From a virus, in the IMG/VR virus record IMGVR_UViG_3300033064_003586, positions 1 through 26,755 of that record: a DNA stretch of 26,755 nucleotides. One strand, 5' to 3'. Below, piece after piece: positions 1 through 11,900 of the stretch (positions are counted from its first letter, which is position 1; each line of letters opens with the position of its first letter). The notes below the pieces were generated by a model. The model did no database searches and had not been told where the DNA came from. It saw only the letters and a program-made list of their open reading frames with translations. The position numbers and the translations under genes were made by a program.

Positions 1-59
1 ATTATTTCAAGGAATCTCTCTCTGTCCTGCTTTAATATTTTTAGAGTTAATACCTTCAT
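1..59 (-). CDS. 5' end of a gene running off the left edge
   Basis: A minus-strand reading frame opens with ATG at 59..57 and stays open to the window edge, giving MKVLTLKILKQDRERFLEI. A GGAAGG sequence lies four bases upstream. An in-frame ATG at 71..69 is an alternative start but would lie inside the upstream hairpin. The gene follows the capsid genes, where connector or other head genes are often found, but 19 residues are too few to assign a function. Confidence 0.45.
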   Translation of the reverse strand, partial: MKVLTLKILKQDRERFLEI

Positions 60-70
60 TGAACCTTCCA

Positions 71-102
71 TTAGGGGGGGGGGCTTATCACCCCCCCCCT
101 AA
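71..102. terminator. 12-bp G/C-tract hairpin after the capsid genes
   Basis: TTA plus nine G (71-82) pairs perfectly with nine C plus TAA (91-102) around the 8-base loop 83-90. It lies 18 bases past the stop of the decoration-like gene. No T-run follows on either strand, so it is not a textbook intrinsic terminator. It could instead be an mRNA 3' stabiliser or processing site. The G run is ten bases long and prone to slippage or sequencing error. Confidence 0.45.
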
Positions 103-119
103 GCCCAAGCCTTTAAGTT

Positions 120-752
120 CTACCCGCTAGGTATTAGAGCATAGGTATAGATGTATCTGGTTGCCGAGCCGATGAGAACCTTAATGTAGCCTGCGATGGT
201 GTTAGCAGCTCCTGTATCAGTGTCGTTTGCCACTTGACTATCGTCAGGTAGTTTAGCAAAGCCTGACCAAGCTACATTACCCCCAGCAGCATCAACGGCG
301 ATGGGGTAAGCTCCACCGGTAACTGTGCCATGCAAGGCCTGCATAGCGTGGAGAACATACGCCCCACCAGCTATTGTTCTGGTGCTACCACTGGCACTCT
401 CCAGCTTGCCCTCATAGCATCTCATGTCGCTACTGAGATTGCCCCCAGCGGCACCTTTGAGGTCAGGGTTGGACATGATACCCACCAGTTTAGAGCCTGC
501 TATACCACTGGCGAACCCCGGGGCAACCTCAAGCCCGGTTACACCCGTAGTCCCACCAACAGCAATGTTAGGCTTTATCTGGACACCACAAACATCCCCA
601 CTGGTAGCATCATAATCCCTGCTATTGATGCGGACATTCTTGGTATCTAGTTGGGTATCAAGGTGTATGTTGAGCTTATCGATATTACCCTCGGTGGCGG
701 AGTCAAGACCTGAATAAAGAGCAGCCTGACCATAATAATCTGTATGAGCCAT
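120..752 (-). CDS. putative head decoration / capsid-associated protein
   Basis: This 210-residue protein is Gly/Ala/Thr-rich, predicted mostly beta, with no membrane segment and no motif I can name with certainty. It starts MAHTDYYGQAALYSGL, with GGAGG ten bases upstream of the ATG. It lies 34 bases downstream of the major capsid gene on the same strand, the usual position of decoration or stabilisation proteins in tailed phages. The composition (many small residues and short GG turns) fits an exposed capsid accessory protein. The call rests on position and composition; a minor structural protein of another kind is possible. Confidence 0.5.
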   Translation of the reverse strand: MAHTDYYGQAALYSGLDSATEGNIDKLNIHLDTQLDTKNVRINSRDYDATSGDVCGVQIKPNIAVGGTTGVTGLEVAPGFASGIAGSKLVGIMSNPDLKGAAGGNLSSDMRCYEGKLESASGSTRTIAGGAYVLHAMQALHGTVTGGAYPIAVDAAGGNVAWSGFAKLPDDSQVANDTDTGAANTIAGYIKVLIGSATRYIYTYALIPSG

Positions 753-786
753 TTTGCTTTAACCTCCGTTAGATTTTAGTCCCTGA

Positions 787-1932
787 TTAAGTAGAGGCGA
801 CAGGGAGAGAGTTCGGTACGTCAAAGATACGACCGATGGCGTACTTGCTTCCCACGACAAGCTCGGTGTAGGCGGCCAGGCGCATTGCCTTGCCGATGTA
901 GTTTTCGAGCTTCTCGAAGTATTCCAAGTTGTAGAACTCGCCGTCTGATTCGGTCTTACCAAAGGCTACTTTCACACCGGGATCTTCCTGCGCCAAGTTA
1001 CCGACCCCCAACTTGAGCGCAAAAATCGAGTATTGTGCTGCGTCGGCTGTATGAACAGCCCGGGCATCGGCACTGGTTGTGCCCCTGCCAGTATCGCCTT
1101 CCTCTGCTACGAGGAAGTCTGAGCGGATTATGGGTTTGCCGTCGAACAGGGTAGTCCGGCCACCAGCCGAGTTTACGTCGTAGCTGATGAGTCCGAGGGG
1201 TCCTGCCGTTGCGTGAGCCAGTGCAACGATACCCATTTCCCGGTACACCCGGTCAATCTGGCGTGCGAGACAGAAAGGCATGAGCCAGAAGTCGAAGCCA
1301 TGCTTCATTTCGTCACCGAGTATCCGCATATCCTCGAGGGCCAATGCTGCCTCTCCACCGTCAATATCCCAGGTTTGGCCGTAGTTCACTGCGGCCCAGG
1401 CGTGCAGACCATCCATTGACAGACCGGTGGCATCGTAGGTGTAGTCATCGTAGATAATCTTGTTGCCCATCTTTTTCGTGATGCCTCGCATCATTTCCTC
1501 GACCAGCATTTGCTCGTAGTTGTTCACCGTCTGGTGAATAGCCGGGATATACTTGTCGAGTTTGCGCTGCAGATAGCAGATACGAAGCGTGGCCTGTTGC
1601 GCCGAATAGGTTACGCCCTCTGTGAAGGCAGTCGCCCCACCGATACCGATATCTGCGACGTCACCCTCGGCGGTCGTGTCTTCACGAAGCCACTGGATAT
1701 AGTCGCCGGTATGGTTGGCCTGGGCAAAGGGCAGAATGTCAACAGGGTTACCACGCTTTACGTCTTCATCCACAACACCGGGGATGAGAGTTGGCTGAGT
1801 CGCCTTCAGCAGTTCAGCCAGTGTAGACCAGTGGCCACCTGATAAATCAAGTAGCATCATCCGAACTGGCAACGTGAAGGCGAATAAGGCTATTGTCAAT
1901 GCTTGCCTGCATAAAGTTCTCACTTTGTGCAT
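787..1932 (-). CDS. major capsid protein (HK97-fold type)
   Basis: This protein of 381 residues is likely the shell-forming coat protein. It sits directly downstream of a scaffold-like gene and in the order terminase-portal-scaffold-capsid. Features include an N-arm-like stretch (LIPGVVDEDVKRGNPVDILPF), a central helical part with YLQRKLDKYIPAIHQ, and a C-terminal region LGVGNLAQEDPGVKVAF followed by LENYIGKAMRLAAYTELVVG, as in HK97-type coats. The ATG at 1932 has GGAGG nine bases upstream. The ATG-ATG at 1858/1855 (MMLLDLSGGHW), where coat-like sequence begins, has no good ribosome site. The product would therefore carry about 25 extra residues including a short hydrophobic stretch (ALTIALFAFTLP). 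No separate maturation protease gene is visible nearby. Confidence 0.82.
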   Translation of the reverse strand: MHKVRTLCRQALTIALFAFTLPVRMMLLDLSGGHWSTLAELLKATQPTLIPGVVDEDVKRGNPVDILPFAQANHTGDYIQWLREDTTAEGDVADIGIGGATAFTEGVTYSAQQATLRICYLQRKLDKYIPAIHQTVNNYEQMLVEEMMRGITKKMGNKIIYDDYTYDATGLSMDGLHAWAAVNYGQTWDIDGGEAALALEDMRILGDEMKHGFDFWLMPFCLARQIDRVYREMGIVALAHATAGPLGLISYDVNSAGGRTTLFDGKPIIRSDFLVAEEGDTGRGTTSADARAVHTADAAQYSIFALKLGVGNLAQEDPGVKVAFGKTESDGEFYNLEYFEKLENYIGKAMRLAAYTELVVGSKYAIGRIFDVPNSLPVAST

Positions 1933-1950
1933 CTTGGTTTTCCTCCGTTC

Positions 1951-2697
1951 TTATTTTGCTTTTGCTTTGTCGAGCATCGTCTCTGCGGTGCTCCTTATTT
2001 CCCCACCAGCAGATTGAACAGAGGCAGGCTTTTGTCCGAGCCCCGGTGGTTTAGGAGTAGTAACCGGGACCTTTGGTTTACCGGTAACAGGATCGATTTC
2101 TGGCGCAGCCTGAGCTTTAAGTAGTGCGGCTGCACTCGCCAGTCGTTTCGCATCGCCATCTGGAACAAGCTCAGCCAGCTTCGTCTCGTCAACACCGGAG
2201 GCCATAGCCGCCAGCTTGATAGAGATTTGGGTTTCCCGGGTAGCGGCGGCGGCTTCCCTTGCCACAAATGCAGCTTCCTTTACTTTATTGGCTGCAACGA
2301 CGCCATCCAGTCTGATTTTCTCGGCCGCTTGAGATTGTTTGACTCGTAGCGATGTTAGGGCTTCCGGATTGTCCTTGAGTGCGGCAGCTTCGGATTCATT
2401 TTGGGCTCTGGTGAGATCGGCCATCTGATTAGTGATAGTGCTTACCTGGCCGGTTACCGTCGAGACTTCTTCTTTGAGCCTCTTGTTCTCCGTCTCTGCT
2501 GCCTCAGCCCGGTCTTTCTGCTCCCGGCCGTCGGCCGATAGAGCATCCTGTACCAGCTTCTTAACGTCTGCTCCTGCGTACTGCTTTTCCAGCTCAATCG
2601 ATGAAGTCAACTTTTCAGCAGCAGAAGTTTGGCTCAAGTCCTCCGTTGCCGGAGTCGTCGTGCTTCCGTCCTTCGCTTTAAGAGTTGGGTCCAACAT
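1951..2697 (-). CDS. capsid scaffolding-like protein
   Basis: This 248-residue protein is highly charged and Ala/Glu/Lys/Gln-rich. A long predicted coiled coil at about residues 55-175 (AAETENKRLKEEVSTVTGQV and onward) is flanked by a disordered N terminus and a Pro-rich C-terminal segment (DPVTGKPKVPVTTPKPPG), ending with a basic helix. This profile, the size and the position 18 bases upstream of the coat gene fit an internal scaffolding protein that guides shell assembly and binds coat through its C-terminal helix. GGGAGG lies nine bases before the ATG. There is no protease domain. The call rests on profile and position. Confidence 0.7.
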   Translation of the reverse strand: MLDPTLKAKDGSTTTPATEDLSQTSAAEKLTSSIELEKQYAGADVKKLVQDALSADGREQKDRAEAAETENKRLKEEVSTVTGQVSTITNQMADLTRAQNESEAAALKDNPEALTSLRVKQSQAAEKIRLDGVVAANKVKEAAFVAREAAAATRETQISIKLAAMASGVDETKLAELVPDGDAKRLASAAALLKAQAAPEIDPVTGKPKVPVTTPKPPGLGQKPASVQSAGGEIRSTAETMLDKAKAK

Positions 2698-2751
2698 TAT
2701 GAGTGTCCTCCCATGTGGAGTATATATATTACCTCAACAATAAGTCAAGGC

Positions 2752-2964
2752 TCACTCCCTGAATCCTAAACATTTTCCGTCAGCGTCAAGGTGGACGTCC
2801 ATAACTTTGCAACGATGGTTACCCTTGCTATTCCATTTACAATCCTCGTTGTCGCATGATAAGGTCACCTTGCCTATGAGACAATTACCTTCGTCCCAAT
2901 GAGGACAATGTTTAGCCATGCAGATATATCTACCGTCTTTCTTTTCCCAAGTGCATCCTGTCAT
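2752..2964 (-). CDS. small Cys-rich (DUF1540-like) protein
   Basis: This 70-residue protein has eight cysteines (C4, C15, C20, C28, C37, C42, C52, C65). The second half, C-x4-C-x9-C-x12-C followed by LGF, resembles the DUF1540 Cys-rich pattern, and the first half looks like a partial second copy. It probably binds a metal; the role is unknown. Its ATG overlaps the stop of the giant gene by one base (TAATG). AGGAG within the last codons of that gene serves as ribosome site, so its translation is likely coupled to the 9-kb cistron and it may work with the giant protein. Confidence 0.62.
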   Translation of the reverse strand: MTGCTWEKKDGRYICMAKHCPHWDEGNCLIGKVTLSCDNEDCKWNSKGNHRCKVMDVHLDADGKCLGFRE

Positions 2965-5900
2965 TAGATACTCCTGGACTTATCTTTCCGGAGAGTCACT
3001 ACAAAGATGTGGTGTTTCTCTCCATACTCGTCGTATTTATCTTCCTGCTCTTTATAGGAATCGAGGACGTTAAAACCAAAGCCTTTCAAGTCCATAAGAT
3101 ACTCTTTGTAATCCACCTCGCCCTCTTTGGGCTTGCCGCTCTTGAACTGAGTATCGCCGTAGATGTAGATGAAGGCCAAGCCCCCAGGCCTCAATACACG
3201 ATACAACTCAGGGATTGACTTCTTCAGCTCGGTAGAGTGTAAGACGGATAAAGTAAATACCGAATCGAAGCTATTGTCTCCAAAAGGTAGCTTCTCAGCA
3301 TTGGCTACCCTGAAGTCGACGCTTGCCTTCTTTTTATCAGCATTACCCTTAGCCAACTTGATTGCTTTTGGCGTTATGTCTATTGAGGTAACATTAAGCC
3401 CAGCCTTAGAAAAGTGGATTGCGTCTCGACCGTTTCCAGAGCCGATTTCTAAAATATCCTTCGCCTTGTTTTTCTTTACCTTCTTTACAAATTCAGTTGC
3501 AAAGACAGATGGCTTCATGTCTTCAGCCCAATGCGGAGTCTCTTCGGCATATTCCTCTTTCCAGTCTGCGGCTGTCATACCAGAGTCAGCAGACTCTTCA
3601 TCCTGCCCAAAGTCACCCTGCCCACCTCGTAGTGCTTTCAAGCGCTCTTCAATCTCGCCGCCTCTTTCGGCCCACTCTTCAATGAACCGCTCATAGGCAG
3701 TCAATTCCTCACGCCTGTCCTTTTCACTAACCGGCGTGTAATCGAACTTCAGTACCAGCCAGTCATCAAGCGCCTGATTATCCCTTCTGAATTCGTCCTT
3801 TGCCGCCAGATGAGGCTTGGTCAGGTATGTCAGATATAGGTTGAAGACTCCCCGGCTGGGAACCTTAGTGAAGTCCTTTTTCTCATTGCCCATCAAGTCC
3901 CGGTAGACTTCCCGGTAGAACTCGATGTTCTCCATCAGGAACCAATCGTCGGTATACCACAGGTCAGTACCGGTATTTAGCTTCCAGTGCTCCGGCTTGC
4001 CCTCACCGATGATGGTGTAGTAGCCAACATAAGTATCTACATATTGCTCCGGAACGAACTTTCCGTAGGCATTTCTCCGTAGTTCAGCCAAGCCGAACTC
4101 GGTATATTTTCCCTTATCATCAAACCGCATGGCGTTTCGCTCTTCTGCTCTTTCGTCCTCATCATCGATGTAGAATTCAGACTCATTATCTGCCAGCCCC
4201 TCGAGTCTGATAAAGTCCTTCTTCCGCTCGTCGTAGATATCGTCGTATTCAATCGCCGGCACATCTTCCGGCTTGGTGATATCGATACCTCCGACGTCGT
4301 GCATGGCTGTAGCGAACTCCGGATTATCAACCAGGAAGCGCTCCTGGCGCTGTCCCTTAACATCGAGTTCGTGATAGGCAACGAAGTTCTCAATCTGAGA
4401 TTCAGGGAAGGTTCCGATTCGTCCTTCCCCACTTAGGATATCTCTTACAAGGTGCTTCTCTTCATTCCTTTGCTGTAAATAAGCAATGAGCGGAAAATCC
4501 GATTCAGGTTTTCCTATTTCCTTAGCATAGTCTATATGTTCTTGAACAGTCTTCTCATCAGATGCTAGGTGTTCATCGAGCATCTTGATTCCATCATCTA
4601 TAATTTTCTGGATGGGGCTGGGTTTCCCTATTTCATTAATGGCTTTCAAAACTCGTTCATAATCCTTAGCCCAGTCTGTTTGAAGCTGTATGTGGCTTGG
4701 TAGTGCCTCTGGACTTGGCATAACCTGCATTGTTTCATAATCTTTACCACCAGGCAATAGGTCAAGATGCTCTTGCTGAGCAAGTTTCATAAGTTCAGTA
4801 GCTCTACTTGTATCAACCCCCTCAAATCCTGCTTGATAAGCCTCACGCCTGCGCCTGTCCTTGCGGTACTCCGTATTGGCAGCCAAGTAAGCGGCCCGGG
4901 CTTCCGAGTCATCACCATCGATGGCGTTATACTCATTGTCCTGAGCACGCCACTTGACAGTTATCCGGAGTGCTGGAACATTCCATGTACTTCCGTTATC
5001 GGTTAGCAGCCCGGCATCATAGGCTTTATCGAATACGCCCTGATGATCCACCAGCCATATCTTTGCCTCAGCGCTTTGCGGTTCAACAGTGCCGAGCAAG
5101 CGCCCTCTCTCAGCCCACAGCCCTGCTTCCTTATCGGTAAAGCCGACCTTATATGCCTCGACTTTCTCAAGGTCATCGAAGTATACGCTATCAGGAAACT
5201 GTTTGAAGAAAGCCGCCCGGCGCTTGTCCACATCATCGATGTAAGTCTCCGGGGAATTCTTGTCTCCGAGCGTATTCCAGTGGGCGTCCTCTTTGACGTT
5301 CTTGGCCTGCAGCCGTATCGCCGGCTCCACCCACTCGTCATAATGGCCACGCTCTTCCTCAGTGGCCAGGCCGCCCCTGTCCTGCAGGAGACTTTCATCG
5401 AGTGCCTTTCTGTAGGCATCTGGGCTATCAAATGCCCATTGCTTTACCAATGGACTGCCGCCGCTATAATCGCTTACCAGACGCCCACGCTCTACCCAAG
5501 CCTCTACCTCGACGTCATCGAAGCCGTTGGATATCGCCTGAGTCCGCATATCGTCATCGAAGTATTCACTGTCAGGGAACTCTTCGTAGAACTTGGCAAT
5601 CCTTTCTTTCTCATCTTCGATATAGTCATCGCCATCCTTATCTGTTAAGGTGGCCATGTACTCTCTTTCAGGCCGGTTCTTTGCCTTGAGGATGTAATAC
5701 TGCTCCGGCTGTGCTGGCGCATTGAGGGCGTCAGCACCGGTCTTCAGCGCCTCATCCTGATACCATTTAAGCAGCTCTGGGTCCCGGGCAAGCACTACCA
5801 TTGACTCAGCACTCATGGCGCCGTACTCCTGGACCGCCGCTTCCCTTTCAAAGTAGTTCTCAGCAGACGCTTCAGGTGGCATGGTCATTTCGGGCATGCC

Positions 5901-8900
5901 GTTCTCCGGGATATCCAGTGAATTAACCAAGCTCTTGAACTCATCGTAAGCGGCTTTGGTATATATCTTCTCCTGGCCCCATACCGCTAGCTCTGCGTTC
6001 TCTTTGGGGTGAGTATAAAGGTAATTAGTCCTGGGATTGACACCGATATCCGCATTATGTTTCTCGAGGTACTCGGCCTGCAAATCCTCATCAGTAATAG
6101 AATGATACTCCATGAGCATAGAGAACTGTCTCTGCGAGATATTGCCTAGATATGCTTGATTATGCCGCTCGTCGGCGTCCCATTCCTTCAGCTTCTCTTC
6201 GTCACCAGTGGCTACAAGCACTTCCCTTTCACGCCACATCTGATAATACTGAGCGAAGGTAGTACCCTTAGCCGCATCAGCGTTAATCTTAAAGAGTTTC
6301 TCATTCGGCATTACGCTCATGCTCTCTTTAATTGCCTGGGCCTCCGTGATTGCCCGGACATATTCCGGGAAGCCCTTTGTTTCCGTCAGTGTCGCCGGAT
6401 CGACGCCCTTGAACTGTGACGCCGTATCAGCCCAAAAGTCCTCGGTAGTATAGTACGGTGTGCGTACTCCGTAAGGCAGACTGTCAGTGTACTTCGGCAG
6501 CCCCAGCTTCGCAACATTCTCAACCCAATCACCGGTATAAGTCTGAACGCTGGCGCCAACGATGGCTGGGACAGCTACCGCCAAAGCGGTCACCGGATCT
6601 TCCTGATAAGCCTCGTAGATATCCCATACGGCAAAGGGGGCTACCCTTTCCGCCCACTGTTTCTTGTCCTTGATATCAACCTCTTCACCCACAAAGTTCT
6701 TACCCTTCCAGAAATCGAGTAAAAGACTGGCAAGCGGTGAAGCCTTGCCCCTGAGTAGGTTCTGAACGAGGTCGAGGGGATCGGGTTTATACTCGGCGCC
6801 AGTCACACTTGAGACGCCTGTGCCGGTAATAGCCCGGGTAAAGAAGACGAGGAACTGACGGAAGCCACCCCAGGGGTCTACTCGGGTATTGCCAATCCTG
6901 ATTGACATATACTCAGCGCTTCTCGGATCTCTCTCGACTTCCCACCAGCCAGCCATTGCGCCGAGTAGAACAATGCCGCCAAACGTGCTGACAAATAGAG
7001 AGGCGTTCTTCCATGCCTCAGCTCGTACCCGGGGATTGGCGTTTATCAGATCCTTTACGGACAGTATCCTACCTATCGCCATCCTCGGAGCAAAGAGCAA
7101 GCCGCTCAATATAGAGGCTGCCCCTGCGAACTGGCCGAGCGAACCTCTGGCAGTAAAGTTAGCGAGGCTCTTAGAGAAGTCAATCATTTCTTTCTGGATA
7201 TCAAAAGCCTGGCCGGGCTTCAGTTTCTTTTTACCGGAGGCGTACTGCTCATTCAGTTTGAGCATAGCCTTATAGTAGCTCTTGAATATCCGCCAGTTAT
7301 GCTCATTTGTGCCAGTCTCGAAAGCCCGGGCAGATATCTTGACATGGGGTAACCACGCTGTAAATCTCGGGAGTAGTCTACCAACACCCTTTGTATAACC
7401 GTATTCCTCAGTACCTCGATAGTGTGCGGTTCCCTTTGGCAGAATGAGCGGCCGGAGAAAGTCGCCGCCGACATCTGCCGCTACATCATAGATCTGGTAG
7501 AGGGGATCTTGAGTAATTCTTGACCATGAAGCCTCGGCTGACTTTTGACTCCATATAGCTTTCCACGCCTCGACGTTGGCCAGGGCAAATGATATCGGAT
7601 GGCTGGCAATGAGCGGCGCCTGCTGTCTCCAAAATGAGAAGTCGAAGGACGCCTTGTTAGCCCTGAGGAAGTTACCGATATCTATGGGCGCCATCCCCAG
7701 CTCTTTAAGTGCCCTAACAATACTATCCGTAGCAGGAGCTGGCCAGAGTGTGAGTTCCTTTATCGCCTTATCAATCGGGGCCTCATACTTTGCCACTGGT
7801 GGCAGGGGATACGACCTGTCCCGAGCCTCCATGCGCTTGAGCTGGAACTGGTCGAAGGTTATCCTGCCATCAGCTAATTGAGTCTCTAGTTCTAGTTCTG
7901 CTATGGCAAATGCCAGATCGCCCTCAGTCCTCAAATCCTGGACAACAGGTATCTCAAACGCCGGCTCCATCATGGTCTTATAGCCGTAAGGTATGCCGGA
8001 CAGTTTATTCAGGTACTCCGCCATATCCGCATCAATCGGAATATGCTCCCGGCCTATCTCATGGAATACGCCCTCAACAACGTCCTTTAAGGTTGTACCC
8101 TCTTCTGATATCGTGTCCAGGGCTTTCATAACCTGTGGCTGGTCACCGAAAACGTAGTTCAACCGATCCCAGGCGGAACCGCCTTCAGGGAAGAGAAGGC
8201 TACCGGGGCCTTTCTTACGAGGTATAGCCCGAGCATGGCGTATCAGCCTGCCGTACTCGTCTTTCTGAGGAAGAGCGTTAAGTAGAGCGGTATAGGTGGC
8301 CGCCATTTCAAAGGGATAGTCCCTCATCTTTGCGGCTACCTGTTCAAACAGTACGCTCCGCATCTGTTCTGACAGGTCATCGAGGTATTCGGTTTCAACC
8401 ACCGGTAACTTGCCGGAGAGGGTTTCTTTAATTGCGAGTTTAATGGCCTCTTCAGCCGGCAGACCGTCCTTGATCATAAGTTCTTGGGCCCGGGCTTTCA
8501 GGATCTCGGCCTGGTCTGTCTTCGTCTCACGCCTTAACTCTTCCGTCAAAGCCCAGGCATCGATCGCCTTGCGGTCCATAACATATTTGCCGAACAGGTC
8601 AAGAGTTCTGGTACGCTGGGCTGGCGTCAGCATACGCTCACCAGAAGGAGATAACTCTACGTCTCTTGGTCTTGTCTCAGGAACGGACTTGGATATCTCG
8701 GGTTGCTGGCGGCTTACAGCAGCTTTAGCCACCTTTACTCTCCGCCTTGCCTCACGAACCTGTATAACCCGATTGGCAATCTCATCAGCGCTGATGCCGA
8801 ACTGGACTGTCAAATTATCAAGCGCCTCGTCCCGGGGAACTTTGTTATATGTTCTCTTCCCTTTCTCGGAATACTTGGCAAACGAATGTTTCGGCCATAA

Positions 8901-11900
8901 TTGCTCGGCCTGCTTAACGGTGAAGTATTCAGGGAATGTCTGCTCCCTCAGGGAGATAAAGAATTCAAGGCCAACCTTTCTTCCTCTGCCGATTGTAATC
9001 CTTTTGCCGGCTACTGGATCAGTCTCTAAGAAAGTTCTCAGCCCTTCAAGTTCGGCCTCCGCCTCATAAGCCGCAGCCGCTTGCTGGTACTGGTCGAGCT
9101 TGAGCTGGTCTTCCATCGATATCTGGACAATCTCACCCCGGCCCCTGGGCCGGACTACCCTCTCTTCGCCAAACATTCCAGGTTGAACTCCGGCTTCAGG
9201 CATACCAGCTTCAGGGGTGGGGATAGGAAACTTCTTATCATATTCCTCTGAAAGAAATTTCCTTTGTAACTTTTCGTTAAGAGAAAATCCGAGTTCCTTA
9301 GCCTCTTGTTTGTATTTCTTCAAACCCTCTCGGATGTATTCTTCTTTTGTAACCTCTGGGGTAACAGGTACAAGTGGTTCACCCCTCAACTCAGCTATCT
9401 TCAGGTCGAGCTGATGGATGGCCTTATCAACAAAGCCTTCGCCGTATTGCCTCTCGAGAGTTACCTGTGTCTCTTTCTTGGTGGCGAGGTCACTGCGGAG
9501 TTTCTCTACTTGCTCAAGGCTCATCCCGGTAGTGCGCTTGGTGACGTACTGTTCAGCTTGCCCGGGCTCGGTGGTTGGAAGTGCTGTTTCTAATTCATAA
9601 CCTCTGGCAGCTAACTCCTTTGCTGATAACTGAGTGGTAGTTCCTTTTTCATCTACAAGCAGCCATTTACCCTTTTCAGTAATGCCAGCTTGAGGTCGCC
9701 ATTCTTGAGCAGTAAGTCTCTTGCCTTCGGGATTTATTAAAATATCACCAACTTTAACTTCAGGCTTCTCTTCAGGAACGCCGATTGCCCCTCTTTCGCC
9801 TTTGACTACTTCTTTCAGCCGCTCGTACCAGTTACCTTTCTCATCCTTTGCCCAGCCCCGGGCTTTCTTGGCGGCCTCCGTCATGCCCTTCTGTTCTAGC
9901 GGACTGACCATACGGACCGATACGCCGGCGGCGAAGCCGGACGGCAGCAGGGTAGCCACCGCCGTCTTGACCGCTATATCGGGTAAGTTCTCTAAGACGC
10001 TCCTATTCTCATCGTAGAAGCCTACAGCCACGTTGCTGACGACTTCCTGTGCTACCTCAGTGGATATCTCGGCAAACTGGTTAATGGTGAAGTTCCGGCC
10101 AAACTTGAGTATCGTGTCGGCCAGTGACTTCTTGCTTAACTCTGAGATAGCCCTTCGCTTGAACTGCCCGAACAGCAATGGACTCACCTGTTTCAGTAGC
10201 GGTATCCGGCCGGCGCTTTCAAGCAAGCCAATGATGGCCCCGGATATCGCCGCCAGCTCAGCCGCTTTATCTTCTGGAGCCCCGGCGTTTATCAGGTCTT
10301 CAAAGACTGCCTGGCCCTCGACCGGTGCCATAATAGCCGCTGTCCCCAATACAGCCAGCGGGCCCACGCCGCCTGTAACCAGCGCCATAGCGGTAGCCGT
10401 CACGATAAATGGAGTGATGCTGGCCAGTTCATAGGCATAATAGCGAAAGTCTTTGAGCAACTCCGGATGCTGGAAAGCGCCCTCCTGATATGCAATAGGG
10501 GCTACCAGTTCCGGGTTCTTGGCTACCCAATCCTGATATTCCTCTTTGTTCTCGTTATAAAGATACCTGAAGTTTTCCCTCATCCGGCGGTTAGTCTCGT
10601 TCATGGATTTAACCATGTCGTCGCTAAACAGCTTCTCGATATCCAAGCGGTCATCCTTCTTGGCCGGTATCTCAGAGAAGATAATCTCCGGCATAACGGA
10701 GAGCATGAAGTTCTCGCCTTGCTCCCACATTGTCCGGGACTGGAAAGCAGTCCAATCCCAAAAGTCCTTAAATATGTTCTGTGGGGGATCTTTAGTGAAG
10801 AGCTTGGTAGCCGGATTATAAGCGCCGACATAATCGCCCCGGGCATTATAGGCCGCCTGATTCTCAATATCGATGGTGAGTGATTGCCGGATTCCATCAA
10901 CCTCGACAACCATTCTCTGCCGGCTGAATATCTCATTTATCTCCGCCGGCTCGTAGCCCATGAATCCGAGTAGCTGTCTCTTCTCAAAAGTGCCGCCGCC
11001 GGTCTGCATTGTCTCCATAAATAGAGCGAAGTCACTCTCGATTAGCCCACCTAGTTCCTCGGAATTAGCAAAGTCCGGGAAGACTTCGTTTATCAGTGTA
11101 TTAACGTGGGCCTCTTGATTGACAAAATCCATTGTCTGAAGGATATACTCTTCAGTAACACCAAACAGCCGGAGAATATCCTGGGCCTCTTGCGGATCCA
11201 CCAGGCTATTGAGTTCCTCGATAAAGCCCTGGTAATCAGTGGCCAGTCTATTCTGCAGTTGGTCGACAATCACCCCGGGTAATTCCTCAGGGGAATATCC
11301 GTAGCTATTGGCCGGATCGAACATGAAGCCGAAGGCGCTACGAAGGTGTCTCACCAGCTCATCATCCGGCCTGGCTTTTTCTGCCTCGGGCCTCGGCATC
11401 AGGTAGAAAGCCGGCTCACCCCGGGCCATCGGTGTCATCAAGAGGACGCTGCCCTCTGGCACGTCGTAGCCCAGGAACTTAGCCTGCTCTGCAGTAAGAT
11501 ACTGCTCGTAAGGTATGGCCCATCGGACAGTCCTTTTTTCAGGCGGCAACGCCAGCTCAGCCAACTGCTTAGCCCCGACAAACCTGTTAGACGGTACGCC
11601 GTAGAGTTCGGCCAGGGCCTTCATATCGGCGGTAGTTACCTCAGGGGTTACCGTCTCGAGCTGAACAAGGTCTAGCTGGTCGTAGGTAGGTCGCTGTGCC
11701 TGGAACTCTTCTGCAGCCTTCTTCCATTCCTCGAAATAAGGCTGCATTTCGTCATCAGCCGGAGCGTCCGGGAACTTGCCGGTTACAGACAGGAATCCCG
11801 ACCAGTCCGTCCATGCCTTGTCGAACTTGTATATATCCTTTGAGGATATCAGGGGGCTAACCGGCTCAGCCTCTTCGACCTCTTCATCTTCATCGAGGTC

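Noticed and set aside
8410-9069. Open plus-strand frame of 219 codons inside the giant gene
   Set aside because: It is antisense to the continuous 9-kb gene, has no ribosome site or domain, and its Ser/Leu-rich composition is typical of a shadow frame. The same holds for 3169-3696, 5043-5648, 10033-10434 and 10467-10883.
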